Assembly (NCBI GenBank): GCA_034436355.1
Contig: DAOTVQ010000028.1
Coordinates: forward strand, 106,329 to 170,328
Direction: 5' to 3'
Source: CP2-2F sp034436355
Lineage (GTDB): Bacteria; Chloroflexota; Anaerolineae; Aggregatilineales; UBA2796
Length of the DNA: 64,000 nucleotides
The notes beneath the pieces are model-generated. The model ran no database searches. It saw nothing but the letters and a program-made list of their open reading frames with translations, and was not told the DNA's origin. The position numbers and the translations under genes are program-made. Positions 33,272 through 41,895 of the stretch are shown here, one piece after another; the first letter of the stretch is position 1, and each line of letters starts with the position of its first letter.

Positions 33272-34048
33272 ATGAAACAACCATCTACAAAACTGCGTGT
33301 GCAGAACATCACGCTGCGCTTTGGTGGCATCGTCGCGCTGAATGATGTCTCGTTTGAGGTGAAACAAGGCGAGATTCTCGCCCTGATCGGACCGAACGGC
33401 GCAGGCAAAACAAGCTGCATCAACAGCATTGGCGGCTTTTACCGCCCCCAAGAGGGGCGCATCTTCCTTGATGAACAGGATGTTTCGCGCCTTGCCCCTT
33501 ACCAACGCGCCAAACTTGGGCTTTCACGCACCTTCCAAAACATCGCCCTCTATACGAATGCGACCACGCTTGATAACCTGATGGCAGCCCGCCATATCCA
33601 TATGCGCTCGAACCTGATTGGCGAGGCGATCTTTTGGGGCATGGCGCAGCGCGAAGAAATCAAGCATCGGCGCGTTGTGGAGGAAATCCTTGATTTTCTG
33701 GAAATGCAATCCATCCGCAAGAGCATTGTAGGCAGGCTCGGCTATGGCTTGCGGAAGCGCGTGGAACTGGGGCGTGCGCTTGCCCTAGAGCCTTCGCTGC
33801 TGCTGCTGGATGAGCCGATGGCAGGCATGAATGTTGAAGAAAAAGAAGATATGGCGCGCTTCATCCTCGATATTCACGAGCGGCGCGGCGTGACAATTGT
33901 CCTCATCGAACATGATATGGGCTTGGTGATGGATATTGCCCATCGGATTGTGGTGCTGGATTTTGGGCGCAAGATTGCCGAAGGCACGCCGCAAGAAATC
34001 CGTAACAACCAAGCCGTCATCAATGCTTATCTTGGTCAGGCGGAGTAA
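33272..34048 (+). CDS. Branched-chain amino acid-type ABC transporter ATPase (LivG-like)
   Basis: ATPase subunit of 258 residues from the ATG at 33272. An upstream TTG at 33224 would add a hydrophobic leader with no support and is rejected, though the ATG lacks a clear ribosome site. Walker A is GPNGAGKTS, the Q-loop segment is LSRTFQNIALY, the signature appears as GYGLRKRVELGRAL in place of canonical LSGGQ, and Walker B is LLLLDEPMAGMN. The C-terminal VINAYLG is typical of LivG. The importer it serves is completed by the two permeases at 36070 and 37164, the binding protein at 38359 and the second ATPase at 39827. A CoA ligase follows after 5 bases. Confidence 0.93.
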   Translation: MKQPSTKLRVQNITLRFGGIVALNDVSFEVKQGEILALIGPNGAGKTSCINSIGGFYRPQEGRIFLDEQDVSRLAPYQRAKLGLSRTFQNIALYTNATTLDNLMAARHIHMRSNLIGEAIFWGMAQREEIKHRRVVEEILDFLEMQSIRKSIVGRLGYGLRKRVELGRALALEPSLLLLDEPMAGMNVEEKEDMARFILDIHERRGVTIVLIEHDMGLVMDIAHRIVVLDFGRKIAEGTPQEIRNNQAVINAYLGQAE

Positions 34049-34053
34049 AAAGC

Positions 34054-36033
34054 ATGGTTGCCCTACAAAACCCAAGAGCGGCAGTAGCCGCACACACACA
34101 GCCAAGCGGTGAGCATCCACACCTTGCACCGCTTGATCCGAACCTAGATACGCTGCCCAAAAACTTTGTTGCCACAGCCAAGCAGCACGGCGCCCGCCGC
34201 ATTGCTATGCGTAAGAAGCGCTATGGCTTGTGGCAGGAATACACCTGGGCGGAATGCCTTGCCCATGTGCGTGATTTCTGCTTGGGCTTGGTGAGCATGG
34301 GCTTGCAACGCGGCGAAAAAGTCAGCATTATTGGGGATAACGACCCTGAATATTACTGGGCAGAATTGGCAGTGCAGGCTGCCGGTGGCACAAGCATCGG
34401 CATTTTCACCGACGCCAATCCGCAAGAACTAACCTATGTGCTGAAAGACTCTGAATCGGTCTTCATCATCGCGCACGATCAAGAGCAGTGCGATAAGATG
34501 CTGGAATTGCGCGCCGCGGTGCCGAACATTCGCGCTGTCATCTATTGGGATGAGCAAGGCTTGTGGCACTATGAGGATGACTGGCTGCTCAGCTTTGAGC
34601 AAGTGCAGGAAAAAGGGCGTGCCTACGCCGTGCAGCATCCGAATGCTTTTGAGGCATTGGTAGCGCAAGGCACGGGCGATGAGATCGCCATCTTCAGCTA
34701 CACCAGCGGCACAACCAGCTTGCCTAAAGGTGCGATGATCTCACACCGCAATCTGATCTATGGAATGCGCCATGTGATCGCAGTAGCACCAATTTATGCC
34801 GACGACAATTACGTTTCGTTCAGCCCATTGGCATGGATCACGGAACAGACGCTCGGCTTGACCTGCCACGTTTGCACTGGCACAGCCGTCAACTTCCCTG
34901 AGCGTGCTGAGACCATTCAGGCAGATATTCGTGAAGTGGCGCCTTCTGCGCTGTTGTTCCCAAGCCGCCTGTGGGAAAGCCTGCTGAGCATGGTGCAGGT
35001 GCGGATGGCAGATGCCAGCCCGATTAACCGCGCTTTATACGCGCTTTTTATGCCCGTTGGCTATAAAGTGGTGGATTTTGAAGATCAGGGCAAGCGCGTG
35101 CCGTTGCTGTGGCGTGCGCTCTACCGCATTGGGGATATAGCGATCTTCAATCCGCTGCGCGATAAGCTGGGCATGGTCAAAATGCGCGAGGCGTATACGT
35201 CAGGCGCTTCCCTCAGCCCGGACGCACTGCGTTGGTTCCGCGCCATTGGCGTTACGCTTAAAAACCTGTATGGCTCTACCGAGTGCCAAACGCATACCTT
35301 GCACTATGGCGGCGAAGTGCGCTTTGAAACGGTTGGCAAGCCGCCGCCCGGCGTCGAGATTCGGATCGCCGAAAAGAACGAGATACACATTCGCAGCCGC
35401 AGCGTGTTTCAGGGCTACTACAACGCGCCCGAAGAATCGGCGAAGGCGCTTGACGCTGAGGGTTGGTTCCACAGCGGCGATGCGGGCTACCTAAACGCCG
35501 AAGGGCATTTGATCTACCTTGACCGTGTGAAAGACCTTGTGCAGTTGGCAAACGGCGAGTATTTCAGCCCGCAATACCTTGAGGTGCGCCTGCGCTTTAG
35601 TTCCTACATTCAGGATGCCATGGCGCTGGGCAGCAACGAACGTGACTTTGTGAGTGCGCTGATCATCATCCAATTTGATAATGTGGCGCGCTGGGCAGAG
35701 AAAAATCGGATTGGCTTCACGACTTTTGTAGACCTTTCGCAAAAGCAGGAAGTCTACGACCTGATCCGCAAAGATGTGCAGCGTGTGAACGCCGTTTTGC
35801 CTGAGGCAGCGCGCATCAAACGCTTTAGCATCTTGCACAAGGCATTCGATGCTGACGAAGCAGAGCTAACACGCACGCGCAAACTGCGGCGCGGCTTCCT
35901 TGCTGAGCGCTACCGTGAGATCATCGAGGCGATCTACAGCGGCGCAGAAGGCGTGAAGGTGCGCGCAGAGGTGAAATACCGCGATGGGCGCACGGGCGTG
36001 GTCGAAACAGCCGTGCGCGTCATGGATGTTTAA
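34054..36033 (+). CDS. AMP-dependent long-chain-type acyl-CoA ligase in an ABC operon
   Basis: A 659-residue adenylate-forming ligase that activates a carboxylic acid with ATP and CoA. The AMP-binding P-loop reads YTSGTTSLPKGAM near residue 224. YGSTECQTHTL is the A5-type motif, then FHSGDAGYLNAEG and LDRVKDLVQLANGEYFSP (A7/A8). The catalytic C-terminal Lys is probably in the LTRTRKLRRG segment near 611. This length and motif set match the FadD15-like ligases often found inside Liv-type ABC operons. It lies between livG- and livH-like genes with spacings of 5 and 36 bases, so its substrate is probably the transported acid. The substrate cannot be read from sequence. Confidence 0.9.
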   Translation: MVALQNPRAAVAAHTQPSGEHPHLAPLDPNLDTLPKNFVATAKQHGARRIAMRKKRYGLWQEYTWAECLAHVRDFCLGLVSMGLQRGEKVSIIGDNDPEYYWAELAVQAAGGTSIGIFTDANPQELTYVLKDSESVFIIAHDQEQCDKMLELRAAVPNIRAVIYWDEQGLWHYEDDWLLSFEQVQEKGRAYAVQHPNAFEALVAQGTGDEIAIFSYTSGTTSLPKGAMISHRNLIYGMRHVIAVAPIYADDNYVSFSPLAWITEQTLGLTCHVCTGTAVNFPERAETIQADIREVAPSALLFPSRLWESLLSMVQVRMADASPINRALYALFMPVGYKVVDFEDQGKRVPLLWRALYRIGDIAIFNPLRDKLGMVKMREAYTSGASLSPDALRWFRAIGVTLKNLYGSTECQTHTLHYGGEVRFETVGKPPPGVEIRIAEKNEIHIRSRSVFQGYYNAPEESAKALDAEGWFHSGDAGYLNAEGHLIYLDRVKDLVQLANGEYFSPQYLEVRLRFSSYIQDAMALGSNERDFVSALIIIQFDNVARWAEKNRIGFTTFVDLSQKQEVYDLIRKDVQRVNAVLPEAARIKRFSILHKAFDADEAELTRTRKLRRGFLAERYREIIEAIYSGAEGVKVRAEVKYRDGRTGVVETAVRVMDV

Positions 36034-36069
36034 GCAATACTTTTGAAAAATACTAAAGGTTACGCTTTC

Positions 36070-37161
36070 ATGGAAATTTTTGGGCAACCCGGCTTTGCTG
36101 TGCTGCAAGGGCTGATCACCGGCGTGCTGACTGGTGGCATCTATGCCCTGATTGCACTCGGCATTGTCATCATCAACAAGGCGTCGGGCGTCTTTAACTT
36201 TGCACATGGCTACATGATGCTCTTGGGCGGGCTGCTGTTCTGGACGTTTTTCCAGAACCAGCAGTTAGCGCCCATTGTGGCGTTTGCGCTGAGTGGCGCG
36301 CTGTTGGCGATTCTCTCGACAGGGGTGCGTTATCCCGCTACGTGGACACGCGGTGGGCGTGTGGCGGTCATCAGCGTGGCGTGGGCAGTCGGCGGGTTCA
36401 TCTTGTTGCAGACCGATAATCTGTTCCTGCGCGCCATCGTTGGCACGGCGCTTGGCACGGCGCTGCTGGGCTTATTGATCGAACGCCTTGCCATCCGTCC
36501 ACTGATCAGCCAACCGCTGTTCACCACCGTCATGATGACTTTGGTGGTGGGAGAGGTGCTGCTGGGCGTTACACAGCTCACCTGGGGCAGCGTCGAGCGT
36601 TCGCTGCCCATTTTTGCCACAACCAACGCGCTTGGGCTGCCGCAGGCATACCCACCTATCCGTATACGCGATGTCTTGGGTGGCACGGTCGTCATCAAAA
36701 CAGAACTGCTGATCGCCTTTGGCATAGCGGTAGCTGCTTTCACGGGCTTTGTGCTGTTCTTCCGCTATACGCGCCTAGGGCTTTCCATGCGCGCAACGGC
36801 TGAAAACGCCGATCTTGCCCAAGCGGTGGGCTTGCGCGTGCGCGTCGTGTTAGCGGTGGCGTGGGCAATCGCTGGTGTGTTGGCAGCCCTTGCTGCCACG
36901 CTGCATGGCAGCAGCACCGCGCTCGCCATCACGATGCCGGGCTTGGCGCTGCGCGTCTTTCCGGCGGTGCTGCTGGGCGGCTTGGAGTCTATTGGCGGCG
37001 CATTTGTCGGTGGCTTGGTGATCGGCTTGGCGGAAAAACTTGGCACGGTCTATTTTGGCAGCGATGTGGGTGAACAACTGATCCCGTTTGTGGTGCTGAT
37101 GATCGTGTTAGTGGTGCGTCCGAGCGGTTTGTTTGGTGAGAAGCGCATAGAGAGAGTGTGA
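36070..37161 (+). CDS. Branched-chain amino acid-type ABC permease (LivH-like)
   Basis: A 363-residue membrane permease from the ATG at 36070 (AAAGG 10 bases upstream; a TTG at 36043 is less likely). Typical LivH features are the early GLITGVLTGGIYALIALGI, the loop IINKASGVFNFAHGYMML, and the late LGGLESIGGAFVGGLVIGL coupling region. About eight to ten hydrophobic helices are visible, including an extra pair near residues 75-115 that makes it longer than E. coli LivH (308). Its last codons overlap the start region of the LivM-like permease, indicating tight translational coupling. Confidence 0.92.
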   Translation: MEIFGQPGFAVLQGLITGVLTGGIYALIALGIVIINKASGVFNFAHGYMMLLGGLLFWTFFQNQQLAPIVAFALSGALLAILSTGVRYPATWTRGGRVAVISVAWAVGGFILLQTDNLFLRAIVGTALGTALLGLLIERLAIRPLISQPLFTTVMMTLVVGEVLLGVTQLTWGSVERSLPIFATTNALGLPQAYPPIRIRDVLGGTVVIKTELLIAFGIAVAAFTGFVLFFRYTRLGLSMRATAENADLAQAVGLRVRVVLAVAWAIAGVLAALAATLHGSSTALAITMPGLALRVFPAVLLGGLESIGGAFVGGLVIGLAEKLGTVYFGSDVGEQLIPFVVLMIVLVVRPSGLFGEKRIERV

Positions 37162-37163
37162 GC

Positions 37164-38270
37164 ATGTCTGCCAATATCCGCCCTAGCGGCGTCTTCGATA
37201 CCACTTACGCGCAAGAGATGCGGATCAACCGCACACGCTTTGATCAAATCCTTTCGGCAGGCTTTCTGGGCGTGATTCTGCTGCTGCCGCTGCTCTCGCG
37301 CAGTGGGCCCTTTGGCATAGATTTGGTGCAGCCGGGCTTCATCGGCACGGTGGAGCGCATCGCCATCCTGATGATTGCTGTGCAAGGGCTGAACCTGTTG
37401 GTTGGCTACACAGGTCAGATTACGCTTGGGCAGGCTGCCTTTATGGCAGTGGGCGCCTACAGCACCGCCATCCTGATGCGTAACGGCGTCAGCTTTTGGT
37501 TTGCCCTGCCGCTTGCTGCGCTGTTTAGCGGCGTGGTTGGGTTGATCTTTGGGCTACCCTCGCTGCGTGTGAAGGGCTTTTACCTAGCAATGGCAACCCT
37601 TGCCGCGCAGTTCATCATCCCTTGGCTGCTGCGGAATCCGTTAGCGCCGCTGACCAATGGCTCCAGCCCGTTAGCCGTGCCACGTGCCGATCTGTTTGGG
37701 CAAGAGATCAGCGGCTTATCGCTGTACTATGTGCTGATCATTGCCTGCCTGCTGGCGATGATCGTCGCCCGTAACCTCATTCGCACGCGCACCGGGCGCG
37801 CCTTTGTCTCGATCCGCGATAATGACGTGGCAGCCGAATTGTTAGGCATCAATGTGTTCGCCTACAAACTGCGCGCCTTTTTCGTCTGTGCTGTGTTTGC
37901 AGGCTTGGCAGGCGGCTTGCTGGCAATCGAGGCGCGCAGCATCTCGCCCGACCGCTTTGATCTACGCACCTCCATCGAACTGCTGGCAATGTTGATCATC
38001 GGGGGTGCAGGCTTCTCGCAAGCACCGATCTTCGGCGTGAGCGTGCTTGCCATCCTGCGCGAGACGTTTATCCCGAGCATCACACCCGCGCTGCAAGAGT
38101 GGCTGCCACGCTTGCTGCCCTTCGTGGATTCCGTAAACATCAACGCCGCCATTGCACCACTGATCTTTGGCGTGGTCATCATTGCCTTCTTAATCATCGA
38201 GCCACGCGGCTTGGCATACCGTTGGGAGATTTTCAAAATCTCGTGGAAGTTGCGCCCGTTCTCTTACTAG
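37164..38270 (+). CDS. Branched-chain amino acid-type ABC permease (LivM-like)
   Basis: A 368-residue permease partner of the LivH-like protein. The start is taken as the ATG at 37164, two bases after the livH-like stop; a GTG at 37158 overlapping that stop is the alternative. Signature segments are QGLNLLVGYTGQITLGQAAFMAVGAY, FGLPSLRVKGFYLAMATLAAQ, and FVSIRDNDVAAELLGINVFAYKL, which carries the ATPase-contact region. It ends with a short basic cytoplasmic tail. An 88-base gap to the binding-protein gene holds no clear terminator. Confidence 0.92.
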   Translation: MSANIRPSGVFDTTYAQEMRINRTRFDQILSAGFLGVILLLPLLSRSGPFGIDLVQPGFIGTVERIAILMIAVQGLNLLVGYTGQITLGQAAFMAVGAYSTAILMRNGVSFWFALPLAALFSGVVGLIFGLPSLRVKGFYLAMATLAAQFIIPWLLRNPLAPLTNGSSPLAVPRADLFGQEISGLSLYYVLIIACLLAMIVARNLIRTRTGRAFVSIRDNDVAAELLGINVFAYKLRAFFVCAVFAGLAGGLLAIEARSISPDRFDLRTSIELLAMLIIGGAGFSQAPIFGVSVLAILRETFIPSITPALQEWLPRLLPFVDSVNINAAIAPLIFGVVIIAFLIIEPRGLAYRWEIFKISWKLRPFSY

Positions 38271-38358
38271 CAGTCTAGGTGACGGCAGGTAACCCAAAAT
38301 TTGCTGCCGCACAGGTGGTAAAACCGTTTTTCAATCGTTTTAAGGAGATTTTCAGACT

Positions 38359-39750
38359 ATGCGTACCCGTTTACTCGTTTTCGCCCTCGTTTTTGCCCTA
38401 GCGCTCGTCGGTTTGAGCGTTGGGCAATCCGCACCGACTGCCTTCGCGCAAGGCGGTATGGGCATGATGCGCACCGAATGTAAAGAAGACCTCACCGGCA
38501 AGACGATCACGCTGCACACCTTCGGCGACCTGAGCGGGCCCTTTGCACCCATCACACAGCCACTGGCAGCAGGCTTTGCCGATGCCTTGAAGTACTACAA
38601 TGCCAATGGCGGCATTTGTGGTGCGGTAATCACGCTCCAGCAGGATGACACGGCAGGGCGCCAAGAGCAGACTCAATCGCTCTATCAGCGCTACCGTTCC
38701 TTTGATCCCAAGCCGCTGATGCTGCTGCTGTACTCCTCTGCCGATGCTGAACTGCTGCGTGAGCAGGTTGCCGATGATGAAATTCCCGTGTTCCTGTTCG
38801 CAGGCTCCACCATTGGTCTGTATGGCGAGGACGCAGCGACGCCGGGCTGGATTTTCGCCGGCATTCCGCTGTATACCGATCAGTTCGGCGCGTTCTGCCG
38901 CTGGCTCGGTAAAGCCTGGACAACTGACCTAGGGCGCGAGGGTTCGCCCAAGATCGGTCACCTAAGCTGGGAAGGCGCCTTCGGACGCTCTAGCGAGACG
39001 GCAGAAACAACTGCCTATTGCGCCGCGCAAGGCGTGGAAGTGGTCGGCGGTGAGTACTTCCTGCCCACCGCAACCGACGTGACCGCCCAGATCAACAACT
39101 TGGTCAGCAAGGGCGCCAATGTGCTGTTCACCACGTCGCTCGCCAGCGGCACGGCACTCATTGCCAAAGACCTTGTAACGCTTGGTCTGGAAGAAGAAGT
39201 CATGCTGAGCGGCGTCAACTGGGCATTGGATAGCTCCGTGGGTCTGCTGGGTCAGGCAACCTTCAAGCCCAGCGGGCTGCCTTCCACCGATAACATCTAC
39301 GGCGTCATGCCCTACATCTGGTGGGATGAGCCAACCGACGGCACCAAGCTGGTGCAAGAGCAGTTCACTGCCAACCAACGCCCGCTGACGGCACGCGGTA
39401 TCTCGTACTTGGCAGGCTTCGGTGCAGTGGATACCTACATCGAGCTGATCACGCAGACCGTCAATCGCGTCGGCTACGATAACCTGAGCGGCGCTGAGGT
39501 CAAGAAAACCTTCGAGACCTTCAAGTACGAGGCACTCGGCGGCGTCTTTAAGTATGACTTTGCTGAGAATGTGCGCGCCCAGAACTCGGCGCGGATCGGG
39601 CGCTTGACCTACGCACGCGGTGCGGATGGCATGCCAATCGTGGTTGAGGTAGGTGGCAACAAGCTGCTCGTACCAGTTGTGTTGCCCGTCACCACCGAGT
39701 TTGAAACCGTCCCCGACTTGAAGCCGGGCGGCGCGGATGTTGTGAACTAA
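38359..39750 (+). CDS. ABC transporter substrate-binding protein (LivK-like, Peripla_BP_6)
   Basis: A 463-residue type I periplasmic-binding-fold protein. The signal peptide (residues 1-30, MRTRLLVFALVFALALVG onward, ending TAFA) has no lipobox Cys, so the mature protein would start near Gln31. This is unusual if the cell has a single membrane. The folded part begins LTGKTITLHTFGDLSGPFAP, with GGICGAVITLQQDDTAGR and later GASYL-like region RGISYLAGFGAVDTYIELI, as in LivJ/K and aromatic-acid binding proteins. The ATG is preceded by a strong TAAGGAG site, consistent with high expression. A long perfect palindrome follows the stop. The ligand is probably an organic acid, given the two CoA ligases in the operon. 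Confidence 0.9.
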   Translation: MRTRLLVFALVFALALVGLSVGQSAPTAFAQGGMGMMRTECKEDLTGKTITLHTFGDLSGPFAPITQPLAAGFADALKYYNANGGICGAVITLQQDDTAGRQEQTQSLYQRYRSFDPKPLMLLLYSSADAELLREQVADDEIPVFLFAGSTIGLYGEDAATPGWIFAGIPLYTDQFGAFCRWLGKAWTTDLGREGSPKIGHLSWEGAFGRSSETAETTAYCAAQGVEVVGGEYFLPTATDVTAQINNLVSKGANVLFTTSLASGTALIAKDLVTLGLEEEVMLSGVNWALDSSVGLLGQATFKPSGLPSTDNIYGVMPYIWWDEPTDGTKLVQEQFTANQRPLTARGISYLAGFGAVDTYIELITQTVNRVGYDNLSGAEVKKTFETFKYEALGGVFKYDFAENVRAQNSARIGRLTYARGADGMPIVVEVGGNKLLVPVVLPVTTEFETVPDLKPGGADVVN

Positions 39751-39767
39751 CCTACTGTGATAGGCGC

Positions 39768-39795
39768 GTAGTGGTCGGATTAATCCGACCACTAC
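39768..39795. terminator. 28-bp perfect palindrome between binding-protein and LivF-like genes
   Basis: Left arm gtagtggtcggatt (39768-39781) is followed directly by its exact reverse complement (39782-39795). As RNA it would fold into a stable stem with a few central bases unpaired. No T-run follows, so partial termination or 3'-end protection of the abundant binding-protein mRNA is more likely than full termination. Confidence 0.6.
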
Positions 39796-39826
39796 CACTA
39801 CGGCTGTCAATTAGAGAAACTTCCTT

Positions 39827-40621
39827 ATGTTACAAGTCCAAAACATTGAAGTTGTTTACAGCAACGTGATTCTTGTCCTGCGCGGCATCTCGTTTGAGGT
39901 GAAGCCGGGTCAGATTGTGGCACTGATGGGACCAAATGGCGCGGGCAAATCCACCACGCTTAAGGCGATCAGTGGCTTGCTGCGCGGCGAAAATGGCGAG
40001 GTGACACGCGGGCAGATCGTTTGGGAAGATCACGCCATTCACAACCGCGATGCCGACGAAGTGGTTCGGAAAGGCATTGTGCAGGTCATTGAAGGTCGCC
40101 CGCTCTTCCGCCACCTGAGCGTTGAGGAAAACCTGAGCCTCGGCGGCATTGTTTATGAGAATGGGCGGCACATCCGCGATGATCTGGAGCGCGTCTACAC
40201 CTACTTCCCGCGCCTGCGCGACCTGCGTAAGCGCACCAGCGGCTACCTGAGCGGCGGCGAAGGGCAGATGTTGGTGATCGGGCGTGCGCTGATGGCACAT
40301 CCGCGCCTGTTGATGCTGGATGAGCCAAGCCTTGGGCTGGCGCCGCTGCTGGTTGCCGAAATTTTCGAGATCGTCAAAGAAATTAACCGCAAAGAGGCAG
40401 TTTCAATCCTGCTGGTGGAACAAAACGCACGCGCCGCACTCTCGATTGTTCACTATGGCTATGTGATGGAAAACGGTAGAATTGTGCTGGATGGCTCGGC
40501 AGACCAGCTTGCCGCCAATGAAGACATCAAAGAGTTCTACCTAGGGCTGACGCAACTTGGCGAGCGCAAAAGCTACCGCGATGTGAAGCACTACAAGCGG
40601 CGCAAGCGCTGGCTTGGCTGA
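39827..40621 (+). CDS. Branched-chain amino acid-type ABC transporter ATPase (LivF-like)
   Basis: Second ATPase of the importer, 264 residues. Walker A is GPNGAGKSTT, followed by the LivF-typical VQVIEGRPLFRHLSVEENL. The signature is YLSGGEGQMLVIGRAL and Walker B is LLMLDEPSLGLAP. The last 25 residues form a basic tail (YRDVKHYKRRKRWLG) beyond the usual LivF end at about 235. It lies 76 bases after the binding-protein gene, across the palindrome, and 32 bases before the second CoA ligase. Confidence 0.93.
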   Translation: MLQVQNIEVVYSNVILVLRGISFEVKPGQIVALMGPNGAGKSTTLKAISGLLRGENGEVTRGQIVWEDHAIHNRDADEVVRKGIVQVIEGRPLFRHLSVEENLSLGGIVYENGRHIRDDLERVYTYFPRLRDLRKRTSGYLSGGEGQMLVIGRALMAHPRLLMLDEPSLGLAPLLVAEIFEIVKEINRKEAVSILLVEQNARAALSIVHYGYVMENGRIVLDGSADQLAANEDIKEFYLGLTQLGERKSYRDVKHYKRRKRWLG

Positions 40622-40653
40622 TTCGAGCAGGAAACGTAACAAGCGAGAGCGAA

Positions 40654-41844
40654 ATGAGCGACCTAAACAGCAAACTCCGTGAGGCAGTGCAGCACGCCTA
40701 TGCCAATGCGCCTGCCTTCAAGCAGATTATGGATGAGGCAGGCGTTGCACCCGCTGCCATTCAAGGCGTGGATGACCTGCCCAAAATCCCGATCACCAGC
40801 AAGGATAAACTGGTGCAAATGCAGCAGGCAAATCCGCCGTTTGGTGGCTGGCTGGCAGTGCCAATGAGCCAGTTACAGCGCATCTATTTCTCGCCCGGTC
40901 CGCTCTACGATCCGCAAGGCTTTGCCGACGCAGACGGCGCACAAGGTGCTGTGCAGGCTTTGCAGGCAGGCGGCTTCCAAGCAGGCGATCTGGCACTCAA
41001 CACCTTCCTGTACCACATGGTGCCAGCCGGCTTGTGGCTGGATGAGGCACTGCGGCTGGCAGGTATTACGGTTGTGCCGCTGGGCCCAGGCAATACCGAC
41101 CTGCTGATCATGGTGATGATGACCTTGAAGCCCAATGCCTACGTCGGCACGCCCAGCTTCTTAGAGACCATCTATACACGCGCTGCACAGATGGGCGTCA
41201 CACCAACCTTCACGAAGGCGTTCTTCAGCGCCGAGCCATATCTGCCCGCCCAACGCGAAAAGTTTGAAGGTGACTACAAGCTGCGGACTTCACAAGCATA
41301 CGGCACGGCTGATCTGGGCATGGTCGGCTTTGAGCGTGAGGGCAAACAAGGCTTTTACCTGCCCGACACGCTGATTGTGGAGATTGCCGACCCTGAGACG
41401 GGTAAGGTGCTGCCTGATGGTGAAGTCGGTGAGGTGGTGGTGACAACCTTCAACCGTGCCTATCCACTCATTCGGTTCGGCACGGGCGATCTGAGCGTGG
41501 CAGAGCGCGACGCGGACGGCGAACGCTTTTTGCGCGCCTTGGTAGGGCGTTCGGGCGAGGCGCTCAAGGTGCGCGGTATGTTCCTGCACCCGAACCAACT
41601 GCGCCTGATCGGGAACGCCTTCCCGCAAGTAGATGGCATTGCCGCAACGGTGCAGCGCAGCGATGGCGATCATCTCTTTGTGCAGGTCATGTTTGCTGAA
41701 GGGCAGCCTGTTGAAGATGTGGTTGCCTTCAAGGTGCGCTTTGGCGAGGTCTTTAAGCAGTTGGCACGCTTGCGCGCTGATAACATCGAGATTGTGCCGA
41801 GTGGGACGCTCAAAAGCGGCGAGCGCAGCCTGAAAGCATTGTAG
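40654..41844 (+). CDS. PaaK-like phenylacetate-CoA ligase family protein
   Basis: A 396-residue adenylate-forming enzyme resembling phenylacetate-CoA ligase (PaaK, about 430 residues). It has an N-terminal helical start (LREAVQHAYANAPAFKQIMDEAGV), LPKIPITSKDKL, the SPGPLYDP segment where PaaK has its Ser/Gly-rich AMP loop, SQAYGTADLGMVGFE, and PLIRFGTGDLS, with a C-terminal domain ending LKSGERSLKAL. The usual SSGTTG loop is therefore divergent and catalytic competence should not be assumed. It ends the operon before a strong bidirectional hairpin. Together with the 34054 ligase it suggests import of aromatic or branched acids. Confidence 0.85.
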   Translation: MSDLNSKLREAVQHAYANAPAFKQIMDEAGVAPAAIQGVDDLPKIPITSKDKLVQMQQANPPFGGWLAVPMSQLQRIYFSPGPLYDPQGFADADGAQGAVQALQAGGFQAGDLALNTFLYHMVPAGLWLDEALRLAGITVVPLGPGNTDLLIMVMMTLKPNAYVGTPSFLETIYTRAAQMGVTPTFTKAFFSAEPYLPAQREKFEGDYKLRTSQAYGTADLGMVGFEREGKQGFYLPDTLIVEIADPETGKVLPDGEVGEVVVTTFNRAYPLIRFGTGDLSVAERDADGERFLRALVGRSGEALKVRGMFLHPNQLRLIGNAFPQVDGIAATVQRSDGDHLFVQVMFAEGQPVEDVVAFKVRFGEVFKQLARLRADNIEIVPSGTLKSGERSLKAL

Positions 41845-41853
41845 AACTGCCAA

Positions 41854-41876
41854 CGGGACGGTGAGTCACCGTCCCG
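41854..41876. terminator. Bidirectional hairpin between the CoA-ligase operon and pyrH
   Basis: Arms cgggacggtga (41854-41864) and tcaccgtcccg (41866-41876) are perfectly complementary, with a loop of about five bases once hairpin geometry is allowed. It sits between two convergent genes. T-rich tracts are weak, so a factor-independent mechanism is likely but not certain. Confidence 0.65.
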
Positions 41877-41895
41877 CGCTTGATCGGCTTTCAGA

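Noticed and set aside
38962..39810. A 282-codon minus-strand frame opposite the binding protein gene
   Set aside because: Antisense shadow; the plus strand encodes a clear LivK-like protein and the frame runs through the palindrome at 39768.
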